Below, one piece after another: positions 25,901 to 34,500 of a DNA stretch of 35,027 bases. The notes beneath the pieces are model-generated. The model saw only the letters and a program-made list of their open reading frames with translations, was not told the origin of the DNA and did not search any database. The translations under genes were made by a program, and so were the position numbers. Origin of the DNA: Clostridia bacterium. Its GTDB lineage: Bacteria > Bacillota > Clostridia > UMGS1883. The stretch is from NCBI GenBank assembly GCA_030527235.1, contig JAUNBL010000021.1, forward strand, positions 1 through 35,027. The letters are read 5' to 3'. Within the stretch, counting starts at the first letter, position 1, and every line of letters begins with the position of its first letter.

Positions 25901-27188
25901 CTATGTATGTCGCGTCTATACCCATTTCCGTGTTCTCATAGCGCAGACTCCTTGGGTCCCCAAACCAGCATGCCGCGCCCTCTTGGGCAATTATCTCGCT
26001 TTCGGTCACAACGCTTTCCTTATATACAAGCGTAATAATATTCTCACCCTGCGTTACGTCTATCGTAAAGACAGTGTCGTCCTTCGAAAAGCCGTAATAC
26101 GTGCCTTGATGCTGCAAAATCAAATCATATGCGCCCGTATAGGTATAACTTGTAAATGCAGGAATATTTTCTATTAAAATATCTTCCGCAAGCGTTACGC
26201 CGGTATCTGAAGCCGTTTTCACGACTATTGTACGATAAGAGCTCTCTATGTACTCTATATCAAACGCCTGCTGCTCCGTTTCGGGCGTTATCGTAATTTC
26301 GCCCTGATTTCTGCGCACATAGAGTTTATCGCCGATTTCCATGGACAGCGGAGCATCGTCTTCAGAAACGCTGTACTGCTCGTTGAGCCATGTGTTTGAA
26401 AGCGCCTTTGTCCCGATAGAATCCCCTGCGCATACATAGTTGAGCGACGCGTTCGCCTCAGAGCCAAAACTAAGCTCCAGCGTAGGCTTGTAAGCCTCTG
26501 TTGTGGTGTTAAGCGAATAGAGCCACGCGCCGCCGAGAGACATCGCGTATTGGAACGTAAGCTCGCTCATGCCCGCGTCAATCATATTACGCACATACAA
26601 GAGGAGCTTGTTGCTCGAAAGGCTTATCGTCTGGTTGCTCGATGAATCCGCCGTTTGATTGCCCGCCGTAATCGCATCCGTAAGTCCGAGCAGCGGCATC
26701 TCTTCCTCCGACAAAATCGAGACGGTGCTGCTTGCGCCGAATGTCTCCTTGGTTATCGTCGTCCCCGCCCACGGCGTGCTCAGAGAATGCCCGTACACGG
26801 CAAGCCGATTGTTCGCGGTAACCTGCTTAATGGTCTTTACCGTAACCGACAGTTTTACGCTTTTTAACCCTTCCGATGTTGTTCCCGCCGGAAGCGTAAA
26901 CGCCACAACCGTGTTTCTCGCATTGCCGAAAGTCGTCCCGCTCAGCGATGGAACTGTCGTAACAGTGCCGTCGGTGTCCGTAAATGTTGTCGCGCCGCTC
27001 CAGCCCGCTTGGCAGGAGGCAACGAGCACTTCATCTGGAATCGCGGCGCTGGGCAAAATCTCATTGTTAGCGCCGAAGCTCTTTACGTCCGATGCGGTAA
27101 GCACCGTTGACGCGGCAAAAGCCGGCGCCGCCGTAAACAAAGTGGCAAGCATAGCCGCCGCTACGCATAATGACAGTATTCTTTTCAT
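22914..27188 (-). CDS. Large secreted BNR_4 polysaccharide-lyase-like protein (paralogue 1)
   Basis: This 1424-residue exported protein has a signal peptide (LFTAAPAFA end). Next comes an N-terminal beta-sandwich like a CBM96/DNRLRE module (about 27-235) and an extra region of about 80 residues missing from paralogue 2. The BNR_4 beta-propeller (about 402-801) follows, then a divergent LamG-like region with a conserved patch (about 882-944), an atrophied Ig domain, a LamG domain and a C-terminal beta domain ending in LFNALTVF. The propeller has DDHNSP and FYSRH, placing His464 and His484 20 residues apart. In PL24/PL25 ulvan lyases, as I recall, two such histidines act in catalysis. Substrate is inferred as a uronic-acid polymer. 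AAGGAGG precedes the ATG. Alternative: a non-catalytic BNR sugar-binding protein. Confidence 0.75.
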   Translation of the reverse strand: MKRILSLCVAAAMLATLFTAAPAFAASTVLTASDVKSFGANNEILPSAAIPDEVLVASCQAGWSGATTFTDTDGTVTTVPSLSGTTFGNARNTVVAFTLPAGTTSEGLKSVKLSVTVKTIKQVTANNRLAVYGHSLSTPWAGTTITKETFGASSTVSILSEEEMPLLGLTDAITAGNQTADSSSNQTISLSSNKLLLYVRNMIDAGMSELTFQYAMSLGGAWLYSLNTTTEAYKPTLELSFGSEANASLNYVCAGDSIGTKALSNTWLNEQYSVSEDDAPLSMEIGDKLYVRRNQGEITITPETEQQAFDIEYIESSYRTIVVKTASDTGVTLAEDILIENIPAFTSYTYTGAYDLILQHQGTYYGFSKDDTVFTIDVTQGENIITLVYKESVVTESEIIAQEGAACWFGDPRSLRYENTEMGIDATYIGYIDVHGAIKATQYDHTTDTVSEVLIRSNFQPDDHNSPTWLALPDGRIMVFYSRHTDEARFFYRVSAKAGDITTLGEEKILAMANNTTYPNPYILSSDPNHIYLCWRGINWHPTIGRLTMPDANGDCTFDWGPKQIVSSTIQGSGCRPYAKYTSDGESKIYMTYSATHPDNVNPTCIYFSYIDITDLTVRDINGAVKASLDSAPFTVTGYETDTAYVVDDSTTSQRGWVWDIALDGTKPVIAMVRISSDKQQHDYYCATYNEGVWTKTHLADAGKYFHQTRGVEQCYSGGMSINHANPREIYGSEPVDGIYGEVYEIAKYTLSEDYSAVETTEYITQNSQKNNVRPVYTINARQDGEMALTWMRGDYYYWIVNSTYKMGFPTSMMTNTTLPRESNPDTSSDRVFGDALKYDFAGEGKTLEASVPEGSFTASFYVYFDSTYASGTVFKAGNVSLGVERTTADNTGDTFGYGDLATVIPYVEIGTERYYSVNRLSDSDWMQSYGSTTSGAKGTDNMGWINYTIVYDAAEGALRTYVNGLIDQYIETTAANASGDVAMGEISGSMASTYLYSSALSQDAVKAIAAQTDLDAIIETSAYEVLTLPTQTMRNLTLPETAEDGSEIVWQTENADVISSSGVITRAAVDTQVNLTATINFPTIGEKVKDFTVTVLARNSVEDDMYVHLAFEDADVYTENGATYVRDLSGQGNDALICGSAQVQDGFLDLTQNVATAFETNGYANITGDVLAGIYSYSVMTKLNLSSITTQPRIYDIGTDNQHSMFCRASAFGAGIKNSSTQIESANTLPPTNEDIYVTVTYDASTKVTSIYLNETLVGSGVTITHVPYQLGTGYTRNYIGRTQWWDSAYAYENGDLVGKIYDFRMYTSALSADDVSAIINNVLPAEPTVSVTENTLAISGTELCGSVSIGIENSDAASAEVFLCAYNGDMLVSLERKTAAIAEGAAAVDFADVSIEGATSAKILIWNTVETVNPLFNALTVF
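24358..24546. repeat. Identical 189-bp block A, copy 1
   Basis: Identical by reading to 28737-28925, at the constant offset 4379. It encodes a patch of the LamG-like region, while the sequence around it differs strongly. Confidence 0.85.
24787..25985. repeat. Identical 1199-bp block B, copy 1
   Basis: No difference from 29166-30364 was found in the segments I compared, and antisense reading frames across the block translate identically in both copies. It codes for about 400 residues of the BNR_4 propeller, including the His pair. Boundaries are sharp: A/C at 24786/29165 and G/T at 25986/30365. Confidence 0.85.
26661..26804. repeat. Near-identical block C, copy 1
   Basis: Corresponds to 30803-30946 with about four differences over 144 bp, at offset 4142. 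It encodes part of the N-terminal beta-sandwich, and its neighbours are more diverged. Confidence 0.75.
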
Positions 27189-27225
27189 TGTCTTCCTCCT
27201 TGAATTTATATTTGAATTTAATTTA

Positions 27226-27254
27226 ATATTAACACTGCGATTTGCGTTTGTCAA
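27226..27254 (-). promoter_or_regulatory. SigA promoter of lyase-like paralogue 1
   Basis: On the minus strand, TTGACA and TAATAT are separated by 17 nt. The -35 overlaps the stop codon of paralogue 2, so the second gene can be transcribed on its own. No terminator was seen between the two. Confidence 0.65.
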
Positions 27255-30200
27255 TAGCTGTCTGTCACAGGATATTCCTGAGACGGGTCGATAATCACCT
27301 CATCGGAATAAACCGTCTGCGGCGTTTCATTCACGAGATACGTCACATACCCCGCCACCTTGCGCGGGCGGACAAACTCACTCAAAACAATGCCCACCAC
27401 GCCCTGCTCATTCGGGATTAGGCCGGAGTACGTCTGCTCAGGCGCGCCGGTTTCTTTCTTTATTACAAACCCAAAATCCTGCGTCAGGTAATCATAGCCC
27501 GTATCTGCGCGCATAAATACGCAATAAGTGTCAGCGTCCTTAACTACGCTCACATTGTTGACACCGTTAAACGCGGGAGCAATCGTAGGCGCTGTGGGCT
27601 GAGGCGGCAGATTATGCGCGCCCTCGTCGGCGCCGTTGACTATTAGGGCAATCCCCTCAGGCGAAAGCGCGCACGAATAGATACGGAAATCATCTATTGT
27701 TCCAATCATGTCGGAGTTATCGGAGTTGGAATCCCACCACTGCGTACGCCCGATGTAGTTTCGCGCCGAGGTCCCTATCTGATAGGGCTCGTGCGTTATT
27801 GTACTCCCGCTTCCGACAAGCGTCTCGTTAAGGTAGATGCTTGTAATCTTCGTGTCCGTATCGTAGGTTACCGTCACATACGTATCCGTTCCGGCTGTAA
27901 GCTGCGTATTCGCGTTCTCTATCAGCGTGTTTGAATTCTTTATCCCCGCTCCGAGCGCAGACGCGCGGCAAAATACACTGTGCTGCGCGTTGGAGCCAAA
28001 ATCATAAATACGCGGCATATTTGCGGTTGACGCAAGATTTACCTTTGTCACCACACTGTACGAGCGCAGCCCTTCAAGAATCGGCGTGGTAACGTTGAGA
28101 TAGCCGTTTGTGGAAAATCCTGTCGTCGTATTGGCGGTCAAATCAAGCGCTCCGTTGCTTATTACCGCGCTGCCGCATAAAAGAGCGTCGTTCCCAAGCC
28201 CCGTTTTATCAGCAACGTACGTGTTTCCGTCCTTCTCATACACATCGGCGTCCTCAAACTCATAGTGCAGATACATACTGTCCGCCGCCGTACGCTTTGC
28301 CAGCACCGCTACTTTGAAGTCTTTCGTTACGCTGCCAAGCGCGGGAAATGTCATATGCGCGCTGAGCGTAGCATAACGCGTGTTCCACTGTCTGTTTATT
28401 ATGCCGGACTCCGTTATAACATCAGCGTCCGAGGTTGTCCACGAAATTGCGGTCCCATCCTCCGCAGCGGAGGGCAGCGCAAGATTTTTTACCGTGTACT
28501 CCGGCAGCACAAGCGCATTGCAGAGCGCCTGTTCGCCTATAACCCTTATTTCGCCTTGGGAGAGAACTTTTGAATAAAGCGATACGTCCGAAACTGTGCC
28601 CGCAAACGCGCCGAGTGAGATTTCACCCGCCGCCGAAAGCGCCGCCTCGGCTTCTATATGCTGGTCAAGCAGCGAATTCACATACGTTTCGCACTCACCA
28701 GTCTGCGCATCGTACGTCAACGCATACAGTATTTCGCCCATATTGTCCGTTCCCTTTGCGCCGCTCGTCGTGGAGCCGTAGCTTTGCATCCAGTCCGAAT
28801 CCGAAAGCCGGTTTACGCTGTAGTATCTTTCCGTGCCTATCTCAACATACGGAATCACTGTCGCCAAATCGCCGTAGCCAAACGTATCTCCCGTATTGTC
28901 CGCAGTCGTCCTCTCCACTCCGAGCGTAAAGTCTCCTGCGGAAAAAATTGTGCCGCTTGCGTAAGTCTCATCTATCTTTACAGTAAACACCGCCGTAAAG
29001 CTTCCGTCTTGCATGGCAGTCCCAAGAAGCTGGACCGCATCGGTCGGCGCGTAGGAATTCGAGTCCGAGAATACCCGTACCGATTCAAAATCCGAAGCCT
29101 CTATTGCCGGCAGCGGCGTAGATGTCATTATCGACGTGGGAAATCCGAGCGGGTACGTGGAGTTCACAATCCAGTAGTAGTAGTCGCCCCTCATCCATGT
29201 GAGCGCCATCTCCCCGTCTTGCCTCGCGTTTATCGTATACACGGGGCGTACGTTGTTCTTCTGCGAATTCTGCGTTATATACTCCGTTGTCTCTACCGCG
29301 CTGTAGTCTTCGCTTAAGGTATACTTCGCTATCTCATATACCTCTCCGTAAATGCCGTCCACAGGCTCTGAGCCGTATATCTCTCTCGGATTGGCATGGT
29401 TTATCGACATGCCTCCGCTGTAGCACTGCTCAACGCCTCTTGTCTGGTGGAAGTATTTCCCCGCATCCGCAAGATGCGTCTTTGTCCACACTCCCTCGTT
29501 ATACGTTGCGCAGTAGTAATCATGCTGCTGCTTGTCGGACGAAATCCTTACCATCGCTATTACAGGCTTCGTTCCGTCAAGCGCTATATCCCATACCCAG
29601 CCGCGCTGTGACGTGGTGGAATCGTCAACCACATACGCCGTATCCGTCTCGTACCCCGTTACCGTGAACGGCGCGCTGTCAAGGCTTGCCTTCACTGCGC
29701 CGTTTATATCACGCACCGTGAGGTCGGTTATATCTATGTACGAAAAGTATATGCATGTCGGGTTTACATTGTCCGGGTGCGTTGCGCTGTACGTCATGTA
29801 AATCTTGCTCTCTCCGTCAGACGTGTATTTCGCGTACGGTCTGCAGCCTGAGCCTTGAATCGTTGACGATACTATCTGCTTGGGTCCCCAGTCAAACGTA
29901 CAGTCTCCGTTTGCATCGGGCATCGTTAGACGCCCTATCGTCGGATGCCAGTTTATCCCCCTCCAGCAGAGGTAAATATGATTCGGGTCGCTCGAAAGTA
30001 TATACGGGTTGGGATATGTGGTATTATTCGCCATCGCAAGTATCTTTTCCTCTCCGAGCGTGGTTATATCTCCCGCCTTGGCGCTTACTCGGTAGAAGAA
30101 GCGCGCCTCATCTGTGTGGCGGGAATAAAATACCATTATCCTTCCGTCCGGCAGCGCGAGCCACGTCGGGCTGTTGTGGTCATCCGGCTGGAAATTAGAG

Positions 30201-31330
30201 CGGATTAGCACCTCGGAAACAGTGTCCGTGGTATGGTCGTACTGCGTCGCCTTAATCGCTCCGTGAACGTCTATATACCCTATGTATGTCGCGTCTATAC
30301 CCATTTCCGTGTTCTCATAGCGCAGACTCCTTGGGTCCCCAAACCAGCATGCCGCGCCCTCTTGTGTCACGGTGTAGCTCTCAGGTATAGTGTATTGCGT
30401 GTATTCCACATCAAACACCTGATTCTTCTGTGTAGGAGTAATCACAATATCTCCCCCGTTTTGGCGATAATAGTATTTACCTTGCGCGCTGTAGTTTAGC
30501 GGCGCATCGGACGCAGTCAAAGTATACGCCTCGTTCAAATACACCGAAGAAAGCGCCTTTGTCCCGATAGAAACTCCCCCGCAGACATAGTTGAGCGATG
30601 CGTTCGCCTCACTGGCGTATGTAAGCGTAAGCGACGGGACGTACTCGGAAGCTGCGGAATATAAGTATGTGCCGCCGAGCGTTGTGGCAAACTGAAAGGT
30701 TATCTCCTGCGCGCCGGCGTCTATCTGACTTTTTACATATGCCGTAAGAGTCTTGGTGGAAACGGTGACGGTCTGCCCGCTTACTGCCTCCGACGTTTGG
30801 CTGCCCGCCGTAATCGCATCCGTCAGTCCGAGCAGCGGCATCTCTTCCTCCGACAAAATCGAAACGGCGCTGCTTGCGCCGAACGTCTCCTTGGTTATCG
30901 TCGTCCCCGCCCACGGCGTGCTCAGAGAATGCCCGTACACGGCAAGTCTGTTGCCGGACGTCACCTGTTTTACAGATGATACGGTAACCGCAAGCTCTGC
31001 CGCCGCAAGGTCTGTACTCACTGTCCCCTCCGGTACGCTGAACGCCACAACTGTGTTTCTCGCGTTGGCAAACGGCGACCCGCTCAGCGATGGAACCGCT
31101 GTAACTGTACCGTCGGTATCCGTAAATGTTGTCGCGCCGCTCCAGCCCGCCTGATTAGCTGCAACAAGCACTCTGTTGGGCTCTGAGGCGCTTGGCAAAA
31201 TTTCATCGTTGGCCCCGAAGCTCTTTACATCCGCAGCGCTCCACACCGTCTCCGCCGCAAACACGCCGCACGGCAAAAACGACGCCAGCATGAGCGCCGC
31301 CATTATTGCAGAAAGCAATTTTTCTCTCAT
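27251..31330 (-). CDS. Large secreted BNR_4 polysaccharide-lyase-like protein (paralogue 2)
   Basis: This 1359-residue exported protein is the tandem partner of the gene downstream. It has a signal peptide (SFLPCGVFA end), then the N-terminal beta-sandwich and the BNR_4 propeller (about 323-722, His385 and His405 in DDHNSP and FYSRH). A shared patch at about 803-865 is followed by an atrophied Ig domain (about 936-1013), LamG (about 1018-1230) and a C-terminal domain unlike that of paralogue 1 (about 1245-1359). It lacks the extra 80-residue module. The ATG at 31330 follows GGGGGG with AT spacing; a longer frame runs into the promoter. Propeller DNA matches paralogue 1 while the rest is clearly diverged. 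A role as a uronate-polysaccharide lyase is inferred. Confidence 0.75.
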   Translation of the reverse strand: MREKLLSAIMAALMLASFLPCGVFAAETVWSAADVKSFGANDEILPSASEPNRVLVAANQAGWSGATTFTDTDGTVTAVPSLSGSPFANARNTVVAFSVPEGTVSTDLAAAELAVTVSSVKQVTSGNRLAVYGHSLSTPWAGTTITKETFGASSAVSILSEEEMPLLGLTDAITAGSQTSEAVSGQTVTVSTKTLTAYVKSQIDAGAQEITFQFATTLGGTYLYSAASEYVPSLTLTYASEANASLNYVCGGVSIGTKALSSVYLNEAYTLTASDAPLNYSAQGKYYYRQNGGDIVITPTQKNQVFDVEYTQYTIPESYTVTQEGAACWFGDPRSLRYENTEMGIDATYIGYIDVHGAIKATQYDHTTDTVSEVLIRSNFQPDDHNSPTWLALPDGRIMVFYSRHTDEARFFYRVSAKAGDITTLGEEKILAMANNTTYPNPYILSSDPNHIYLCWRGINWHPTIGRLTMPDANGDCTFDWGPKQIVSSTIQGSGCRPYAKYTSDGESKIYMTYSATHPDNVNPTCIYFSYIDITDLTVRDINGAVKASLDSAPFTVTGYETDTAYVVDDSTTSQRGWVWDIALDGTKPVIAMVRISSDKQQHDYYCATYNEGVWTKTHLADAGKYFHQTRGVEQCYSGGMSINHANPREIYGSEPVDGIYGEVYEIAKYTLSEDYSAVETTEYITQNSQKNNVRPVYTINARQDGEMALTWMRGDYYYWIVNSTYPLGFPTSIMTSTPLPAIEASDFESVRVFSDSNSYAPTDAVQLLGTAMQDGSFTAVFTVKIDETYASGTIFSAGDFTLGVERTTADNTGDTFGYGDLATVIPYVEIGTERYYSVNRLSDSDWMQSYGSTTSGAKGTDNMGEILYALTYDAQTGECETYVNSLLDQHIEAEAALSAAGEISLGAFAGTVSDVSLYSKVLSQGEIRVIGEQALCNALVLPEYTVKNLALPSAAEDGTAISWTTSDADVITESGIINRQWNTRYATLSAHMTFPALGSVTKDFKVAVLAKRTAADSMYLHYEFEDADVYEKDGNTYVADKTGLGNDALLCGSAVISNGALDLTANTTTGFSTNGYLNVTTPILEGLRSYSVVTKVNLASTANMPRIYDFGSNAQHSVFCRASALGAGIKNSNTLIENANTQLTAGTDTYVTVTYDTDTKITSIYLNETLVGSGSTITHEPYQIGTSARNYIGRTQWWDSNSDNSDMIGTIDDFRIYSCALSPEGIALIVNGADEGAHNLPPQPTAPTIAPAFNGVNNVSVVKDADTYCVFMRADTGYDYLTQDFGFVIKKETGAPEQTYSGLIPNEQGVVGIVLSEFVRPRKVAGYVTYLVNETPQTVYSDEVIIDPSQEYPVTDSY
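28737..28925. repeat. Identical 189-bp block A, copy 2
   Basis: Partner of 24358-24546. It ends at CTCCGAGCG, after which the two genes differ immediately. Confidence 0.85.
29166..30364. repeat. Identical 1199-bp block B, copy 2
   Basis: Partner of 24787-25985, coding for the propeller of paralogue 2 in the same frame. Confidence 0.85.
30803..30946. repeat. Near-identical block C, copy 2
   Basis: Partner of 26661-26804, with about four base changes, mostly at third codon positions. Confidence 0.75.
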
Positions 31331-31355
31331 CTTTATCCCCCCTGAATATAAGCTT

Positions 31356-31384
31356 AGTTTAACATACGCGGCCGCTGCGGTCAA
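31356..31384 (-). promoter_or_regulatory. SigA-like promoter of lyase-like paralogue 2
   Basis: On the minus strand, TTGACC and TAAACT are separated by 17 nt, 25 nt before the ATG. It faces away from the promoter at 31479, so the 230-nt gap is a divergent regulatory region. Confidence 0.5.
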
Positions 31385-31478
31385 CACCTTTAATTTCATT
31401 TTTTTTGTACAAATGTTGTGGTAAATATAGTAAGGCTGCGTTTCTTCGGCGGACGGACAATTTTTTTACATGAAAGTA

Positions 31479-31507
31479 TTGACAAAACGAATTATTTGTT
31501 ATATTAT
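31479..31507 (+). promoter_or_regulatory. SigA promoter of the PI-PLC-like gene
   Basis: A perfect TTGACA (31479-31484) and TATTAT (31502-31507) are separated by 17 nt, about 53 nt before the ATG. AGGAGG (31547-31552) sits 8 nt before the start. Confidence 0.7.
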
Positions 31508-31560
31508 CATAAGACCAAATAGTATTTAATTAATTATATACAAAATAGGAGGCAATTATA

Positions 31561-34500
31561 ATGAAGAGAACATTCAGAGAATTTCTCGTGCTTGTGACCG
31601 TTTTTGCCATGGTAGCTTCACTGCTGCCGGTGGGAACGCTCAGCGCGGGAGCAACCAGCGCAAACATATCGCCCGCAGCGCTCGGGCAGTATTTCATGCG
31701 CTACAACATGTCAAATTCCACACGCCTTATTGACATGTATATGCTTGGCGCACACGATGCGTTCACCTCCGGGCTTAACAGCAGCTCCGCAGTAGATTCA
31801 GCGGGTGTTAAGCTTGGCGACATCGGCGCTACGGCGGCGCGTCTGATTTGGACAAGCTCTATCATCAATCGGAGCCGCGCGCAGGATTCTAACACTACGG
31901 AAATGCTTAATTCAGGTGTCAGATATTTTGATGCGCGCCTTTCCCGCAGCACGGAGGGCGGCGAGTGGTGGACAACACATGGGCGTTTGTCGGACCAGTT
32001 CTCCGGCGATGGCGGAATAGCGCAGACACTTGCCGCATGGCTTGCCGCAAACCCGGGCGAAATTGTAGTGCTTGACATTCAGAGCGTGTTTGACATTGAA
32101 ACTGACGATGGTTCAGCCACCACAACATCGTGGGGCGACATTGCAGCCGCGCTTGACTCGGCCGGACTTTTAAGCTATGTCTATACGCGCAACGGTTCTG
32201 TTTCCTCGCATACATACGGCTCGCTTACCAATAACGGAACGCGCGCGGCGTGCGTGCTTTTTGGACAGGCGACAGGTTCTTGGACCTCTTATAACGGCGA
32301 ATACTACTTCATTAACCGCCGTGACAGCGATGGTTACGTGCGCTCGCTTTGGACGGAAGAGTCCTCTCTTGCCGACGTAAAAACGGCTCTGGCAGCAGAA
32401 GCGACCACGGCTGACAGTTCATCATATAATTGGAAGCTTCGCGTTATGCAGGCGCAGACAACCGGCAGTAATCTGGTGAGCGATGCTAACACGAATAACT
32501 ACAGTATCTTGACAGACGCAAACTTTGAAGCTTGGAACAGCGTTCTCCGCGTTTTCCAGGTTGACAACGCTACAAGCGACACAAATAATTTTAACTCTCT
32601 TGCGCTTAACGCGCTTGCCGAGAAAAACCGACCCGACACTATTGTCCAGAACTCTAACGATGTTTCCTTCTCGGCGCCCAAGGCAAACATTCCTTTTTCT
32701 TCACACTTTGAAGCATCGTCTTCCGACCCGGATGCCTCTACTTACAGCAACCTTACAAGCGTTAACTCCACAAACGTTCTTGCGGTCAGAAAAGTGTTCG
32801 ACATTTCGCTGATTCAAGGTGCATCGACAGCCGTTTCTCCCACAGGAAGTGTTACGATTGCCCTTCCTACCGATGCTGTGGCGAGCGACAAGGCGGCAGC
32901 TGTGGTTAAGTATGATAACGGCAGTTATACCGAATTGGCAGCGACAGAGTCCCTGACCTCCGTTTCGTTTTCAACGGCTTCCGTCGGCACATATCTGCTC
33001 GTAGAGCTTGACGCTGAAAAGCCGGACGGCGCAAAGCGCGCCGCTGCCGTTCCCTCAACCCTCGATGTGAGTGTGGACGACATGGCGCAAAACGCCACAC
33101 TGGAATTTGATGGCAGCTATGCAAATGTAGGTTCCGTCGCCAATGACACACCGGTAGCATCCGCACCCGTGTGGTCTGACAGCTGGGTAACTACAGCCAC
33201 TGCAAATATCAATCTCATCAACGATGGTACCGTAAGCTGTCTGCAGGTATACGGAAACAGCGGGTATGCTGAGCTTAGCAGCGTAGCCAGCGGCGGCTTC
33301 GCTTCCGGAAAGGGCTACTACTATCTGCAGTTTAGAGCAACGCGCTCCTCCAATCAATGGCATGATATCGCGCTTATGGACGCTACCGGGAATTACTTTG
33401 CCACTTTCTGTTTTGCAAATGACGGGCTTTTCCCCGATGACGCAAAGCGCAGCTTTAACAACACACCGTCGGCGCTGACCGAGGTAGGCGATTTGAGCGC
33501 TTCTACAGATGGCTTGTGGTACAGAATTTATGTCAGAAATGTTATAGATTCCGACACGCAGGCAGAATACTACGTTGTCTCCTTTGCGACCTCCTCCACT
33601 GCCGACGGAACATACGCCGTGTATAACACTCTCACATATCAGGGAAGCGTTAACGGCTTTGGCGGCTTCTACGACAAAATCGGCGGCGCCGACCCGTGGT
33701 GGAACAACATTCGTTTCGGAGACTTTCAGATTTATTCCGGCGATTTTGACGCTTATGCCCCGATTACGGTGAATCTCACCTGTGACGGCACAACGTTTGC
33801 AACATCAGAAGCGTACGCATTTATAGGCGCAACATACGCCTACTCCCCAGAGCAGACTTATTATAACGAATCAACCGGCAATTACTATAAGCTGCTCAGC
33901 GCGCCGGAGGCAATTGTTGTTGCTGACAGCGGCAACAGCATTGCTGTAGAGTACTTAAAGCTGGGCGCGTTTGACTTAACGCAAAACCTTATTACTAACG
34001 GAGGCTTTGAAGACGGCGCTGCAAACTTTACAACCTCAGATTTCTCCACTGCCATTACAGATGGCAGCAACGGCTTTGCAATTAGCACCGACGTTTATCG
34101 CTCGGGCGCACAGTCGCTTTACCAAGGCACCGGAACTTATAGTTCCTCTGCAGGTTCGCTTTCAACAAAGTGGGCTGTTACTCCCGGCAAAACTTATGTC
34201 TTTACGTTTTACGCGTACGCGGCAGCGAACGCCTCGTATTCCAACGCATACGTGCAGCTGCTGCCTTCTTCGGGAACTACCGCCAACAGTACTATTCTAA
34301 ACCCGATTGTAGCATCTACACTGTGGTATAAGAACAGCGTTGTTTTCACCGCAGGTGACGCCGATGCGTATGTGGGAGTAAAGGTCGGCTGGGCGAGCGG
34401 AGTATATTATGATGACTTCTCGCTTTATGAGTATTCTCCCGATACGACAAGCGCAACAATAAAATATATCTCCACGGAAACGGGCGACTACCTTGTAGGT

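Noticed and set aside
22914-31330. The two tandem lyase-like genes as a single broken gene
   Set aside because: Each has its own signal peptide, promoter, SD and stop, and the domain order is complete in both.
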